Origin: Dipteris shenzhenensis | Lineage: Eukaryota; Polypodiophyta; Polypodiopsida; Gleicheniales | Direction: 5' to 3' (one strand) | DNA: 64,000 bases | Assembly: GCA_047967505.1 (NCBI GenBank) | Contig: CM106540.1 | Shown: positions 10,901 through 22,900 of the stretch, piece after piece | Numbering within the stretch: the first letter of the stretch is position 1 | Layout: every line of letters starts with the position of its first letter | Notes under the pieces: generated by a model | Database searches by the model: none | What the model was told of the DNA's origin: nothing | What the model saw: only the letters and a program-made list of their open reading frames with translations | Made by a program: the position numbers and the translations under genes

Positions 10901-13900
10901 TACCTAACGGCATGTTTTTTTGCGGATGTGCATATCACTACGGGAAAAACGGTGGATAATGCGTGATCGACCATGCAAAGCATATCCGATGGTCACAATA
11001 CTTTGCACGCACCTCAAACTAGTTTAAACAGACTTTTATGCAAAGTGGAGCCCCCATCTGAGAAGTACTTGTTTGAATAACACACCTAGGACCGTGTTTT
11101 TTTATGGTTGTGCATGACACTAAGGCAAAAACGGTGTTTTATGCTTGATCGACAATGCAAAGCATATCCGATGGGCGCAATACTTTGTACACACCTTGAA
11201 CTAGGTGGAGTTAACTTACATTCAAAGTGGCACACCGATCCCATAAGTACTTGATTGGATAACATACCTAGCAGTGTGTTTTTTTACGGTTGTGCATGAC
11301 ACTAGAGCAACAATGGTATTTGATGCTCAATCGACAATGCAAAAGAAATCTGATGGGCACAATACTTTATCCGATAAGTACTTGGTCTGATAACACACCT
11401 AAGGGCATGTTTTTTTGCGGATGTGCATATCACTAGGGAAAAAACGGTGTATAATGCGTGATCGACCATGCAAAGCATATCCAATGGTCACAATACTTTG
11501 CACGCACCTCAACCTAGTTGAAAGATACTTGCGTGCAAAGTGGAGCCCCCATCCGATAAGTACTTATTTGAATAACACACCTAGGACCGTGTTTTTTTAT
11601 GGTTGTGCATTACACTAAGGCAAAAACAGAGTTTTATGCTTGATCGACAATGCAAAGCATATCCGATGGGCACAATACTTTGCACACACCTTCAACTAGG
11701 TGGAATTGACTTGTGGCGTGCCCATCCCATAAGTACTTGATCGGATAATATACCTAGCAGTGTGTTTTTTAACGGATGTGCATGACACGAGCAAAAATAG
11801 TATTTAATGCTCAATCGACCATGCAAAGGATATCCGATAAGCACAACACTTTTCCTATGCCTCAACCTAGGTGGTATTGAAATGTTCTCAAAGAGGCATA
11901 CCCATCCGATAAGTACTTGATCAGATAACATACCTAAGGCGTGTTTTTTTCGGATGTGCATATCACTACGGGAAAAATGGTGGATAATGCATGATCGACC
12001 ATGCAAAGCATATCCGATGGTCAAAATACTTTGCACGCACCTCAACCTAGTTGAAATAGACTTGCATGCAAAGCGGAGCGCCCATCCCATAAGTACTTGA
12101 TCGAATAACATACCTAGCAGCATGTTTTTTTACGAATGTGCATGACACTAAGGCAAAAACGGTGTTTTATGCTTGATCGACAATCCAAAGCATATCCTAT
12201 GGGCACAATACTTTGCACACACCTTCAACTAGGTGGAATTAACTTACATGCAAAGTGGCACAACCATCCCATAAGTACTTGATCGGATAACATACCTACC
12301 AACGTGTTTTTTTACGGATGTGCATGACACTAGAGCAAAAATGGTGTATCCCATAAGCACTTGATCGGATAACATACCTAGCAGCGTGTTTTTTTATGGA
12401 TGTGCATGACACCAAGGCAAAAATGGTATTTAATGCTCGATCGACCATGCAAAGCATATCCGATGGGCACAATACTTTTCCTACACCTCATCCTAGGTGG
12501 CATTGACATGTCTTCAAATAGGCACACCCATCCGATAAGTACTTGGTCAGATAACACACCTAAGGGCGTGTTTTTTTGTGGATGTGCATATCACTCGGAA
12601 AAAAACGGTGTATAATGTGTGATCGGACATGCAAAGCATATTCGATGGTCACAATATTTTGCACAAACCTCAACCTAGTTGAAACCAACTTCTGGCAAAG
12701 TGGAGCCTACATGGAATTGACTTACATGCAAAGTGGCGCGCCCATCCCATAAGTACTTGATCGGATAACATACCTAGCAGCATGTTTTTTTATGGATGTG
12801 CGTGACACTAGAGCAAAAATAGTATTTAATGCTCGATTAACCATGCAAAGGATATCCGATGGGCACAATACTTTTCCTACACCTCAACCTAGGTGGTATT
12901 GAAATGTTCTCAAAGAGGCACACACATCCGATAAGTACTTGGTCAGATAACATACCTAAGGGCGTGTTTCTTTGCGGATGTGCATATCACTACGGGAAAA
13001 ATGGTGGATAATGCGTGATCGACCATGCAAAGCCTATCTGATGGTCACAATACTTTGCATGCACCTCAACCTAGTTGAAAAGGACTTGCGTGCAAAGTGG
13101 AGTGCCCATCCCATAAGTACTTGATCGAATAACATACCTAGCAGCGTGTTTTTTTACGGATGTGCATGACACTAAGGCAAAAATGGTGTTTTATGCTTGA
13201 TCAACAATGCAAAGCATATCCGATGGGCACAATACTTTGCACACACCTTTAACTAGGTGGAATTAACTTACATGCAAAGTGGCGTGCCCATCCCAGTACT
13301 TGATTAGATAACATACCTAGCAAAAATGGTATTTAATGCTCGATCGACAATGCAAAGGATATCCGATCGGCACAATACTTTTCCTATGCCTCAATCTAGG
13401 TGGTATTGACATGTTCTCAACGAGGCACACCCATCCGATAAGTACTTGGTCAAATAACACACCTAAGGCCATGCTTTTTTATGGATGTGCATATCACGAG
13501 AGAAAATGGTGTATAATGCATGATCGACCATGAAAATCATATCCGATGGTCACAATACTTTGCACGAACCTCAACCTAGTTGAAATCGACTTGCGTGCAA
13601 AGTGGAGCCCCCATCTGAGAAGTACTTGTTTGAATAACACACCTAGGACATGTTTTTTATGGTTGTGCATGACACTAAGGCAAAAATGGTGTTTTATGCT
13701 TGATTGACAATGCAAATCATATCTGATGGGCACAAAACTTTGCACACACCTTCAACTAAGTGAAATTGACTTACATGCAAAGTGGCACGCCCATCCCTTA
13801 AGTACTTGATCGGATAACATACCTAGCAGCGTGTTTTTTTACGGATGTGCATGACACTAGAGCAAAAAATAGTATTTAATGCTCAATCGACCATGCAAAG

Positions 13901-15420
13901 GATATCCGATGGGCACAATACTTTTCCTATGCCTCAATCTAGGTGGTATTGAAATGTTCTCAAAGAGGCACACCCATCCGATAAGTACTTGGTCAGATAA
14001 CATTCCTAAGGGCATGTTTTTTTGCGGATGTGCATATCACTATGGGGAACACGGTAGATAATGTGTGATCGACCATGCAAAGCATATCCAATGGTCACAA
14101 TACTTTACATGCACCTGAACCTAGTTTAAACGGACTTGCGTGCAAAGTGGAGCCCCCATCTGAGAAGTACTTGTTTGAATAACACACCTAGGACCGTGTT
14201 CTTTTATGGTTGTGCATGACACTAAGGCAAAAACGGTGTTTTATGCTTGATCGACAATGCAAAGCATATCCGATGGGCACAATACTTTGCACACACCTTC
14301 AAATAGGTGGAATTAAATTACATGCAAAGTGGCATGCCCATCCCATAAGTACTTGATCGGATAACATACTTAGCAGCATGTTTTTGCATGACACTAGAGC
14401 AAAAATGGTATTCAATGCTCGATCAACAATGCAAAGGATATCCGATGGGCACAATACTTTTCCTATGCCTCAACTTAGGTGTTATTGATATGTTCTCAAA
14501 GAGGCAAACCCATCTGATAAGTACTTGGTCAGATAACACACCTAAGGGCGTGCTTTTTTACGAATGTGCATATCACTAGGGAAAAAATGATGTATAATGC
14601 GTGATCGACATGCAAAGCATATCCGATGGTCACAATACTTTGCACTCACCTCAACCTAGTTGAAATGGACTTGCATGCAAAGTGGAGCCTCCATCTGAGA
14701 AGTACTTGTTTGAATAGCACACCTAGGACCGTGTTTTTTTATGGTTGTGCATGACACTAAGGCAAAGATGGTATTTTATGCTTGATCGACAATGCAAAGC
14801 ATATCCGATGGGTACAATAATTTGCACACACCTTAATCTAGGTGGGATTGACTTACATGCAAAGTGGCATGCCCATCCCATAAGTACTTGATCGGATAAC
14901 ATAACTAGCAGCGTGTTTTTTTACGGATGTGCATGACACTAAGGAAAAAATGGTATTTAATGCTCAATCAACCATGCAAAGCATATTCGATGGGCACAAT
15001 ACTTTTCCTACGCCTCAACCCCAGTGGTATTGACTTGTTTTCAAAGAGGCACACCCATCCGATAAGTACTTGGTCAGATAACACACCTAAGGGCATGTTT
15101 TTTTATGGATGTGCATATCATTAGGGGGAAAACGGTGTATAATGTGTGATCGACCATGCAAAGCATATCTGACTTGCGTGCAAAGGCAAAGTGGAGCCCC
15201 CATCCGATAAGTACTTGCCGATAAGTACTTGTTTGAATAACACACCTAGGACCGTGTTTTTTATGGTTGTGTATGACACTGAGGCACAAATGGTGTTTAA
15301 TGCATGATATACCATGCAAAGCATAGACGATGGGCACAATACTTTGCACGCACCTCAACGTAGGTGTTTTTGAGTTTCATGCAAAGTGGCATGTCCATCT
15401 GATGAGTACTTGATGGGATA
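7915..15420. repeat. Tandem satellite 1, about 181-bp monomer
   Basis: About 40 monomers of roughly 178-183 bp in direct orientation. Each contains versions of GCAAAGCATATCCGATGGGC, ACAATACTTTGCAC, CTCAACCTAGGTGG, CCGATAAGTACTTGG, ATAACACACCTA, GTGTTTTTTTA and GTGCATGACACTAAGGC. From about 9,225 the monomers fall into three types in a repeating A-B-C order. Before that they are more divergent and unordered. Several monomers are truncated (about 9,990, 11,360, 12,345, 12,700, 13,300 and 15,170). Frames of 60-70 codons recur once per monomer on both strands, have no codon-like conservation pattern and are not genes. A nucleosome-length monomer with multimeric order is common in centromeric or pericentromeric satellites. 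Confidence 0.95.
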
Positions 15421-15547
15421 ACTTCTCTCACCATTTAATTAAGTACTAATTAAAAATTATAATAAATGAGTAGATTATTAAAAAGAGACTAATATTTATG
15501 TAATTGTTGCTACTGCAGCTTGCTTGCAAAGGACTCTCACAAAGGAG

Positions 15548-16708
15548 ATGGCTATAGATTTTGTTCTAGGGATGCATGTGATTTTATGTAGCAAAAGAGA
15601 AGTAGTTGCATTTGCTACAATCCATGATAGTGATCCCAATTCAATTTGCCACTTTCGAAGACTTGGCGAAGATAAAGTGGCAGTTACTATATCAAAGATT
15701 CTTAGCGCACATGTTGAGTTAAAGTATAAATGTGGAGATGTGGAAACACTTGGAGATGTTATGCCCTACAATACATCCAACAAATCATTTATAGCATGGG
15801 ACAAAGATGAGACTTATGCAACAGACATTATCAAGAATACAAAGTGCACCATCTTGGATTTTACTATAGGGGACATTTTACAAATGAGATCATTTGCAAA
15901 TAAGACTATAGCAGAAGGTGAAGTATTAGGATTTGAACAAGTGGAGCAATGGTCATTTGCACAGATGAGGATTCTAAAAGTCACTGATGATGGTATGGTT
16001 GATAACATAACATCCTTATGTGATCCCTACTTTGAGGTAGGCAAGAATATGAGATGGAGCATGCAATTTTTAAACATGAGAAAGAGGCACGTGGTTTTCA
16101 ATGATAAAGACAAGGTATACTACAATATCAAAGGACCTAAAAAGCGTGCCCGTATGCCAGGCTCTATCACTTCAAATGTGGATGATTTCAACGTACTCAA
16201 TTATAGAAGTGACATCTTATCTGGAGTGGATGAGTTCATTGGTTCCGAGAAACAAAATGACTTTAGAAGCAAAGCCTTATCTGGGGTGGATGAATTCTTG
16301 CACAGTGAGAAGGGCAAAGGTTTCAATAGCGATGTCTTGTCAAGTGTGGATGAGTTCATGCATATTAACAAACCTGGTATCAATCAAGCTTGTGGATTTG
16401 TGAAAGCCATGCAAGATGTCCCAATGAGCGATGTTCTCTCAGGAGTGGAAGAGTTTCAAGGTTCTCAATACTCTTGTAGAATATTGAATTCATTGAATGG
16501 TCCTAAGAGTATGTTAAAAATGAGGATGAGATCAACAGAGGATTATTCAATATTTAACTTTGATTGTGATATGGCAAAGGATGCAACGACCAATCATGGA
16601 TTCTTGGTTACAAACAAATGTGAGGAGAAAAAGTGCATCAATACAGATAACAACGTGCACGAGGAACGAAAACGGTCATACATATGCATGAAGAGAAAGC
16701 AAATCTAG
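15548..16708 (+). CDS. Putative transposase-like gene, copy 1: N-terminal part
   Basis: First part of a long, lightly broken gene that continues to 19,016. ATG at 15548 (MAIDFVLGMHVI) is preferred; the frame is open upstream to at least 15,524 without another ATG. The first 150 codons (HVILCSKREVVAFATIH, GDVETLGDVMPYN, SFIAWDKDE) resemble, from memory, a domain found near the end of plant En/Spm-type element proteins (DUF8039-like); this needs a profile search. After KGPKKRARMPG (basic, possible nuclear signal) come four copies of an octapeptide-like motif, LSGVDEF, LSGVDEF, LSSVDEF and LSGVEEF (16,218-16,455), separated by 19-33 residues. The frame ends in TAG (16706-16708), but the same frame continues with recognisable homology to copy 2, so this is an internal break, not the true end. 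Confidence 0.65.
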   Translation: MAIDFVLGMHVILCSKREVVAFATIHDSDPNSICHFRRLGEDKVAVTISKILSAHVELKYKCGDVETLGDVMPYNTSNKSFIAWDKDETYATDIIKNTKCTILDFTIGDILQMRSFANKTIAEGEVLGFEQVEQWSFAQMRILKVTDDGMVDNITSLCDPYFEVGKNMRWSMQFLNMRKRHVVFNDKDKVYYNIKGPKKRARMPGSITSNVDDFNVLNYRSDILSGVDEFIGSEKQNDFRSKALSGVDEFLHSEKGKGFNSDVLSSVDEFMHINKPGINQACGFVKAMQDVPMSDVLSGVEEFQGSQYSCRILNSLNGPKSMLKMRMRSTEDYSIFNFDCDMAKDATTNHGFLVTNKCEEKKCINTDNNVHEERKRSYICMKRKQI

Positions 16709-17438
16709 GTAGATCCACAAAAGCAACCAAAGAGGAAGAGAGTAATGAAGGAGGAGAACATGTTAAATGCATTGGAATATCTATGTTGCAAGTGAAGATG
16801 TATGCGCTTCATTGATCTTGCAGAGATCAGGGAATGTAGAGGACACGTGTGGCAAAGAAGAGGAAGCAAAAGAAATGAATACCTTCTCACAAGTCTCTTG
16901 CTTTCTTCAGAATGGCAATAAAAGACTAAGTTCAAGACAAAAGGTAAAACCTCTCGTAAATGGAAAAAAGATTTGCAATAAGGCATATCGTAATATTACT
17001 AGATTATCCCATGGTACATATTGGGATTTAGTCACCAAGGCAAAGGGGGGCAACAAATTTAGCATTCACGGTAATAGAGGAAGGTCTAAATCAAGAATCT
17101 CAACTGTCAGGGCAGCAGCAATTTTGCAAGACTTCATACATGAAAATGCTTTACCTGAACCCCATATATCTACCAAACTCCCTAACGGTGACGCGATCAC
17201 TAAAATGCAACTTCCAATGGGCTTCACAAAGCTCGAAGTATTTGACTCTATTGCAAAAAAACAAAGGCAAAGAGGGGATGCCGTAGCTTCTTCTCATACT
17301 TTGTATACTCTTTGGAAGAAGAACTTTGGATATGTTAAAATCCCAAGGAGGCAAAAAATGCCAAAGTGCAATGTCTGTGATGATTTAAAGCGAGCAATTG
17401 AGAGTGCAACATGTCCAAATCAAAGGGAATTATACTAA
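16709..17438 (+). pseudogene. Putative transposase-like gene, copy 1: middle part with Cys-rich motif
   Basis: Immediately after the TAG the frame continues (KEENMLNALEYLCCK, then TGA), which aligns with SEENMERMLM and CCKRLCIRKDG in the copy at 43-46 kb. The reading then moves to the frame of 16,767-17,438, and the switch falls around 16,850-16,890. The second frame holds KPLVNGKKICNKAY, LSHGTYWDL, ILQDFIHENALPEPH, LPMGFTKLEVFDSI, SSHTLYTLWKKNF and finally KIPRRQKMPKCNVCDDLKRA, a CxxC motif with a downstream Cys (a possible zinc-binding element preceding the catalytic core). The frame closes with TAA (17436-17438) after RELY and reopens in the same frame. All these blocks recur in copy 2, showing they belong to one ancestral protein. 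Confidence 0.65.
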
Positions 17439-19016
17439 AAAAACCAAAAATCTCATCATGACCTTATTCGACATTCCAGACAAAAATATGCATTTTGGAA
17501 GGAGCAAGCTATTTCGCATCACGATGACTACATGTGCCTTATTGTAGATGGCATGGATCAGAATACAACAACATTGCCTCATTTTGTTGCCACTCCACCT
17601 AAATTACAAGGAAAGCACTTTCTAAAGACACATCTATGTGGAGTGTTAGTGCATGGAATTAAGTTCTTTGCAGATATATGGATTGATTCCTTGCATCTAC
17701 ATGATAGCAATCAAGTTGTAACATCTATTATGAAGGCAATTTGCAATGTACATGCAGAAAAAGGTTGCCTACCACCGACTTTGAGAATACAAGGTGATAA
17801 TTGCTCACGAGAAAATAAGAATGTACTCATGTTTGCATTCTGCTCCATGCTAGTTGCTCATCGAATCTTCAATGAGGTCGAAGGTGGATTTTTGTATGTT
17901 GGGCATACACATGAGGATATCAATCAGGTTTTTAGCACAGTCTCAAGAGAGCTTAAATGCAAGGATGTGGAGACAATAGATGACTTGGTAAGAAGATGTG
18001 GCAAGCAAGTTGGTGGTCGTAAGGAAAGTAGAGTATGTGAGAGGCTCAAAAGAATGTATGATTGGAAGAGCTTCATTCTACCTTTCATACAAATGGATGG
18101 TGATGCATTGATAGGTCATACAAATCCACACTACTTTCATTTTTATTAAAAAGATGAAAAACCCATAATGCAATGGCAACAGTATTATCATGATACAAAA
18201 TGGGAACCTGAAGAACCTTACAGTCTCTTAACTTCAATTCCCAGCAAGGAAAGGTATCCAACATGGGCTCCTATACAAGAATTCAATGAGAGATCTAACT
18301 GTGAAATAGAAGGACTAAAAGCATTTATTACATATAAAGAGGAAATGCTCAAGAGATATCCTGATTCGAAGCCTACTTGGAGAGAACACACTACCACTAT
18401 AATTAACAAGACACAAAAATTAATAAAGGACCTTGAGAGAATGCGAGGCTCAAAGGATGTCAAGGAAGAATGCAATATGTTTCGGCCAAATGTTCATAAA
18501 GATTTGCGCCCAGCTCGAGTCTTTGAAAATGAATTTGTATCATTACTCCCACGTCCATATTGTGGACCAAAGAAGAGAGAGTTTATGCCACAAGTAGATA
18601 TAGAGGTCGATTGTTTTGTTGTGGTTCGGCCATCAGATGATGAATATGAGAATGTGAAGTTTTGGGTTGCAAAAGTAGTTGATGTGCAAAGAGATGATCA
18701 AGGGATAGCTACAACATTTACAGTGGTATGGTATGAGCCAAAGGGCAGAAAGGAAAATATGGATAACAACACATTGTATACTAATTGTATAATGAAGGAG
18801 TGGGTCCCAAATGATGAAGCGGTCTCATAAGTTTCGACAGAGACAATCATAGTGTCTTGGCATTCAAGGGCAAAGAAATCAAAGAAGCGCATGGGATATG
18901 AGGTAGAAGGAAAAATAAAAATACCACAGCAAAGTATTTTGCATATACACAAATTTTTAAGGATGCTCGCCATGGAGGAAGTAGAGGGAGACATCGCAAA
19001 TGAAGAATGTCCATGA
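17439..19016 (+). CDS. Putative DDE-like transposase core and C-terminus, copy 1 (DUF7869-like)
   Basis: In-frame continuation. Numbering from Met 17532, the core has IVDGMDQ (Asp6), KTHLCGVLVHG, LRIQGDNCSRENKN (Asp89, Glu94) and VGHTHEDINQVF (His125, Glu128, Asp129), then a second conserved block GHTNPHYF. From memory these are signatures of the DUF7869 family, found in many eukaryotic repetitive genes; the acidic residues could form an RNase H-fold DDE/D site (inference). A TAA at 18147-18149 interrupts, and the same frame continues from 18,150 with a C-terminal domain containing FWVAKVVDVQRDDQG and VWYEPKGR. TAA at 18828-18830 is followed by 61 further in-frame codons (RAKKSKKRMGYEVEG) ending in TGA at 19,016. 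These match the tail of copy 2. Three TAA codons mean it is probably not functional as it stands. Confidence 0.72.
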
Positions 19017-19141
19017 TTAAAGTGAAGTATTGAAGTCCATTGAAGGATTTTATTTGGGTACTAGGCAAGAAGCCAATTGACAATTATAATCAGAGTCATC
19101 ACCTCCTATGTCAAATGAGAGTCAAAATATGCACTGGATGT

Positions 19142-19340
19142 CACCCAAGGGTCAAGGCTTGGCAAGACAATAGGGAGTTAATGTAGATGGCACCTGGCAA
19201 GGGACTATCACATTGAGCAATAAGACAATGGGGAGTCAATGCACCCAAGGGGCAAGGCTTGGCAAGACAAGTGGGAGTTAATGCAGATGGCACCTTGCAA
19301 GGGACTATCACATTGAGCAATAAGACAATGGGGAGTCAAA
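19142..19340. repeat. 100-bp tandem duplication
   Basis: A 100-bp unit beginning CACCCAAGGG at 19142 is repeated from 19242 with few changes. It contains CAAGGCTTGGCAAGACAA, GCAAGGGACTATCACATTG and AGCAATAAGACAATGGGGAG. It lies 125 bp after the end of the transposase-like gene. Confidence 0.9.
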
Positions 19341-19941
19341 TTATGCAGATGGCATGAATTGAGGCTCTTTAAGAGCAACAATTTAAATTGTAAACATATG
19401 TTCAATCTATATCATTTTATACAAAGACTCCAGCTGAGAGCAACATCTCTCAATGTAAACATATAATGATAGCTATAATTGCTATTATAATTCTTTGGTT
19501 CAATACAAAACTTGGATCTTATGGCATCATGTCTTTTTTCTATTCATTAAAAGTTTTAAAAATTTTGTGCATATTGCGAGTGACAATGTTATTTACATGA
19601 AATATTTAAGTCTCCTTTCATGGATTTATAAACTTATCATGTCAAGGAAATATATTAAAAATAATTAAATTAACAAATAACTTAGGTATAGCTAGAATTT
19701 CTAAAATAGGATTATTTCAAATTCTTGCATGTTGGTGCAAAAGTATAGATTGAAAAAACAAGATTTTTATGTGAATATGATAGTGCCACAAAGTGAACTT
19801 TTGATTTGGGAAGAATATTTTCAAAAAGAAAAATTTTGATTTGGGAAGGATATTTTCACAAAGTAAACTTTTCATTTGGGAAAGATTTTTGGGCTTTGTC
19901 CAAAAACAACAGAATAAGTCCAAAATTAATGAAATAGGTGT
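19341..19941. other. AT-rich flank, possible LTR-like remnant
   Basis: Contains AGACTCCAGCTGAGAGCAAC, TTGGTTCAATACAAAACTTGG and a TGATAGCTATAATTGCTATTATAATT dyad near 19,470, wording that resembles the end of a plant LTR, but no partner LTR was found. Further right, AAACTTTTCATTTGGGAA-like sequence is repeated near 19,795, 19,830 and 19,865. Satellite 2 starts abruptly at CCACAAACTCTCATGG (about 19,942). Confidence 0.4.
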
Positions 19942-22900
19942 TCCACAAACTCTCATGGATTACAATGTCACTCTCTACCAGAATGGCACTGGTGCCAATC
20001 TCCCACATCTGTTTCCTTGGATCCTAGGAGCCACCTTAGTCCATGAGAGTTTGTGGAGATTAGCACTGGTGCCATTCTCCACAATCTCAATTAGTTTGCC
20101 ACTCTCACTCTATGTCTATGTTAGTGTCAACTAGATTGGCAGCAGTGCCATGCAAACAGGGAAGATGGAAACAGATGTGGAAACATTTAATATGCATTGA
20201 CTGTTTCAGACATTGGCACTCCCTACTAGGATAGCCATCTCCATCATGCTGGCACTCTCCATCAGGATGGCACACTCCATCAGAATGACATTGAACTTTG
20301 GTAATCAGATACATAGAAATTATTTTACCTTGGACCTTGGGAGCCACCCTAATCCATGAGAGTTTGTTTAGAATGGCACTTGTGCCAATCTCCACAATCT
20401 CATGGGTTAGAATGTCACTCTCTATCAAAATGGCACTCATGCCAATCTTCATTTGTGCCATTCACAAAGAGAATCAGATCAGTGCCCATTGAAGTATGAT
20501 TGTAGAGAATTCTCTAATAGTGCCAATCTCCATAATGTCAATTAGTTTGCCAATCTGATTCTATGTCTATGTCAGTGTCAACTAGATTGGCACTCTCTAT
20601 CAGAATTAGCACTCTCTATTAGGATGCCACTCTATATCAGAACGGCACTGGTGCCACTCTCAGCATATGTCTATGTTAGTGTTAAGTAGATTGGAAGCAG
20701 TGCCATGCTGGTGGGAAAGACATTGGCAGTGTGCTATTATCCACAAACTCTCATGGATTACAATGTCACTCTCGATTAGAATGGCACTGGTGCCAATATC
20801 CCACATCTGTTTCCTTGGACCCTAGGAGCCACCCTAGTCCAGGAGAGTTTGTGGAGATTGGCACTAGTTCCATTCTCCACAATCTCAATTAGTTTGCCAC
20901 TCTCATTCTATGCTATGATAGTGTCAACTAGATTGGCAACACTGCCATGCTAATAGGGAAGATGGAAAAAAATGTGGTTCCCAAACATTTATGCATTAAT
21001 TGTTTGAGACATTGGCACTCCCTACTAGGATAGCACTCTCAATCATGGCACTCTCCATCAGGATGGCACCCTAGAATGATGGCACTCTCCATCGGAATGA
21101 CATTGAACTTTGGTAATGAGATGCATAGGAATTATTTTACCTTGGACCCTGGGAGGCATCCTAATCCATGAGAGTTTGTTGAGAATGGCACTTGTGCCAA
21201 TCTCCACAATCTCATGGGTTAGAATGTCACCCTCTATTAGAATGGCACTAGTGCCAATCTCATTTGTGCCATTCACAAAGAGAATCAGATCAGTGCCCCA
21301 CTGAAGTATGATTGTAGAGAATTCTCCAGGTGAGTTTGTACAAAATGGCACTTGTGCATTCTCATGCAATTCATGTGCTTCCTTTTGATTTTGTCACTAG
21401 TCCAATCATTCTGATGGCACTCTCCATCAGGTTGCTCCATCAGGATGGCACTCTCCATCAGATGATCATGAGCTTTCATAATGGGATGCATAGGAGTCAT
21501 TTTACCTTAGACCCTGGGAGCCATCTTAATCCATGAGAGTTTGTGGAGAATGGCACTGGTCCCAATCTCCACAATCTCAATTACTTTGTCAATCTAGTTC
21601 TATGTCTATGTCTATGTCAGCGTCAAGTAGATTGGCACTCTCTATAAGAATGGCACTGGTGCCACTTTCATTATGTATCTATGTCAGTTTTAAGTAGATT
21701 GGCAACAGTGCCATGCTGTTGGGAAAGAAATTGGCACTCTTGATAACAATAAGCACTCTCTATAAGGATGGCACTCTTTATCAAAATGGCACTAGTGCCA
21801 CTCTCAGTATATGTCTATGTCAGTGTTAAGTAGATTGGTAGCAGTGCCCATGCTGGTGGGAAAGACATTGGCACAGTGCTACTATCCACAGACTCTCATG
21901 GATTAAAATATCACTCTCTATCAGAATGGCACTGGTGCCAATCTCCCACATCTATTTCCTTGGATCCTAGGAGCCACCATAGTCCATGAGAGTTTGTAGA
22001 GATCGGCACTGGTGCCATTCTCCATAATCTCAATTAGTTTGCTACTCTCACTCTATGTCTATGTTAGTGTCAAAGATTGGAGGCAGTGCCATGCAAACAG
22101 GGAAGATGGACACATATGTGGAAACATTTATGCATTAACTCTTTCAGACATCGGCATTCCCTACAGGGTAGCCATCTCCATCATGATGGCACTCTCCATC
22201 AGGATGTCACTCTATAAGGATGGCACTCTTCATCAGAATGACATTGAACTTTGGTAATGAGATACATAGGATTTATTTTACCTTGGACCCTGGGAACCAC
22301 ACTAATCCATGAGAGTTTGTTGAGAATGGCACTTCTGCCAATCTCCACAATCTCATGGGTTAGAATGTCACTCTCTATCAGAATGGCACTGGTGCCAATC
22401 TCATTTGTGCCATTCACAAAGAGAATCAGATCAGTGCCCACTGAAGTATGATTGTAGAGAATTCTCTAGGTGAGTTTGTACAGAATGGCACTTGTGCCAA
22501 TCTCATGCAATTCATGTGCCTCCTTCTTATTTTGTTACTAGTCCAATCATTCTGATGGCACTCTCCATCAGGATGACAATGAGCTTCGGTAATGGGATGC
22601 ATAGGAATCATTTTACCTTGGACCCTAGGACCCATCCTAATTCATAAGAATTTGCCAACCCAAGAGATTGTGGAGATTCGCACTAGTGCCAATCTCCATA
22701 ATATCAATTATTTTGCCAATCTGATTCTCTGTCTATGTTAGTGTCAAGTAGATTGGTAGTCTCTATCAAAATTAACACTCTCTATTAGAATGGTAGTGGT
22801 GCTACTCTCATTATATGTCTATGTCAGTGTTAAGTAGATTGGCAGCAGTGCCATGCTATTGGGAAAGACATTAGCACAGTGCTACTATCCATAAACTCTC

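Noticed and set aside
8045-15358. About 30 related frames of 60-140 codons in satellite 1
   Set aside because: They recur once per 181-bp monomer on both strands, vary freely in sequence and length, and share no protein motif.
7915-15420. CRISPR-like array
   Set aside because: Units are about 181 bp and repeated throughout, without short repeats separated by unique spacers, and the DNA is plant nuclear.
19341-19560. Candidate LTR end plus primer-binding site after the transposase-like gene
   Set aside because: The text resembles LTR ends, but there is no TG...CA pair, partner repeat or good tRNA complement.
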